Shown here one piece after another: positions 63,502 through 64,000 of a DNA stretch of 64,000 nucleotides. The notes beneath the pieces are model-generated. The model saw nothing but the letters and a program-made list of their open reading frames with translations. It searched no databases and had not been told where the DNA came from. Within the stretch, counting starts at the first letter, position 1. Each line of letters starts with the position of its first letter. This DNA comes from Streptomyces piniterrae (GTDB lineage Bacteria > Actinomycetota > Actinomycetes > Streptomycetales > Streptomycetaceae): contig NZ_SUMB01000004.1 of the NCBI RefSeq assembly GCF_005048155.1, positions 310,001-374,000 on the forward strand, read 5' to 3'. A program made the position numbers and the translations under genes.

Positions 63502-63551
63502 GTACACATGACACCTGTCCGTCACTACGGACCGTCACTCGCAGCAGGTCG

Positions 63552-64000
63552 TCACGAGGCGTGCAGAACCACCTGCCGGGGGATGCGGACGTCCATGGTG
63601 TGCCGCCGCGCCTCGCCCATCGCACCCGCTGCCCGGTCCGATCCAGGAACCCGGTCCATTCCGGGCGCGCGGTCCATCCCGGGCACCCGATCCGCCCCGG
63701 TGTGCGCGGGCAGACCATCAAGGAGAGCCAGTCCCAGCGGAGTCACCGCATGCAGCACGGTGTTGCGGATCCGCCGAGTGGTGATCAGACCGGTCTCGCG
63801 GAGCACCTTCGTGTGCTGGCTGGCGCTGGCCGCCGAGATGCCGAGCCGCTCCGCCAACTCGCTGGTCGTGCAGGTGGCGCGCAGCACCCGCAGCGCGGCG
63901 GCCCTGGTCTGGCCGACCAGCGCCCCGAGCGACTGGGCGGTGTCGTCGGGTACGTCCCACAGGCTCGCGGCCCGCTGGACGTCCGGCGGGGCCCCGAAGG
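63552..64000 (-). CDS. ArsR-like winged-helix regulator, N-terminus outside the window
   Basis: Only the C-terminal ~148 residues are present. The HTH reads 'TRAAALRVLRATCTTSELAERLGISAASASQHTKVLRETGLITTRR' with the wing 'IRNTVLHAVTPLG', typical of ArsR/DUF5937-like regulators in streptomycetes. After 'LALLDGLPAH' comes a short repeat of DRxPGM type ('DRVPGMDRAPGMDRVPG'), encoded by ~18-bp units, then a C-terminal tail. The gene continues beyond 64000. No target is evident; it is unlikely to belong to the peptide cluster. Confidence 0.85.
   Translation of the reverse strand, partial: FGAPPDVQRAASLWDVPDDTAQSLGALVGQTRAAALRVLRATCTTSELAERLGISAASASQHTKVLRETGLITTRRIRNTVLHAVTPLGLALLDGLPAHTGADRVPGMDRAPGMDRVPGSDRAAGAMGEARRHTMDVRIPRQVVLHAS

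Overview
The window is GC-rich, densely packed actinobacterial DNA with GTG/TTG starts and stop-start overlaps (ATGA, GTGA, TTGA, TGATG), most likely from a Streptomyces. Most of it is one previously unfamiliar (to me) biosynthetic locus that appears built to make a chlorinated, N-acylated, diaminopropionate-containing short peptide. No product could be matched from sequence alone.

Layout. 1-2405: C-terminally incomplete class III lanthipeptide synthetase (LanKC), running off the left edge. 2751-10821: a stand-alone thioesterase followed by a dedicated tryptophan-supply block (class II DAHP synthase, trpE, trpG, a MocR-type regulator, trpD, trpC). 11127-21210: genes that look unrelated to the pathway (two VOC proteins, an IS21 istB remnant, a 1473-residue unknown protein, small unknown genes, a GntR regulator and an orphan binding lipoprotein). 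21293-38417: a seven-gene leftward operon, NRPS -> ABC-2 permease -> P450 -> NAT-like cysteine enzyme -> deoxyribosyltransferase-like protein -> fatty acyl-AMP ligase -> ACP. 38613-42875: a second leftward operon, ACP -> KS-alpha -> KS-beta -> ketoreductase -> DsbA-type isomerase, an acyl-chain synthase. 42920-50112: LysR regulator, a decayed crotonyl-CoA reductase, SyrP-like oxygenase, stand-alone A-T NRPS and a SARP activator. 50414-58597: MMPL exporter, the SbnA/SbnB diaminopropionate pair, a PyrH-like tryptophan halogenase, a CPA2 antiporter and a flavin reductase. 58768-63452: a five-gene membrane/ABC operon with an ArsR-like regulator. 63552-64000: another truncated ArsR-like regulator.

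How the parts may fit (inference): the trp block supplies tryptophan, the halogenase with its flavin reductase chlorinates it, SbnA/SbnB make L-Dap, the type II KS system makes an acyl chain and FAAL plus ACP activate an acyl group. The main NRPS reads C-A-T-E-C-A-T-C-(A)-T-TE. Its third adenylation domain is gutted, so the last carrier must be charged in trans; the stand-alone A-T protein with the adjacent Fe/2OG oxygenase is the obvious candidate. The NAT-like Cys-His-Asp enzyme is a possible shuttle or amide-forming enzyme.

Regulation is unusually legible. Direct heptamer repeats of CTGTCAG type with an 11-bp period lie before the thioesterase, the NRPS operon, the ACP-KS operon and sbnB, each facing its gene, as expected of SARP operators. 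Independently, two near-identical 34-bp elements with paired AGTGGTC boxes 24 bp apart lie before trpE/DAHP synthase and between mocR and trpD, as expected of a MocR regulator. I saw no MbtH-like protein, phosphopantetheinyl transferase, dehydratase or DrrA-type ATPase gene in the window.
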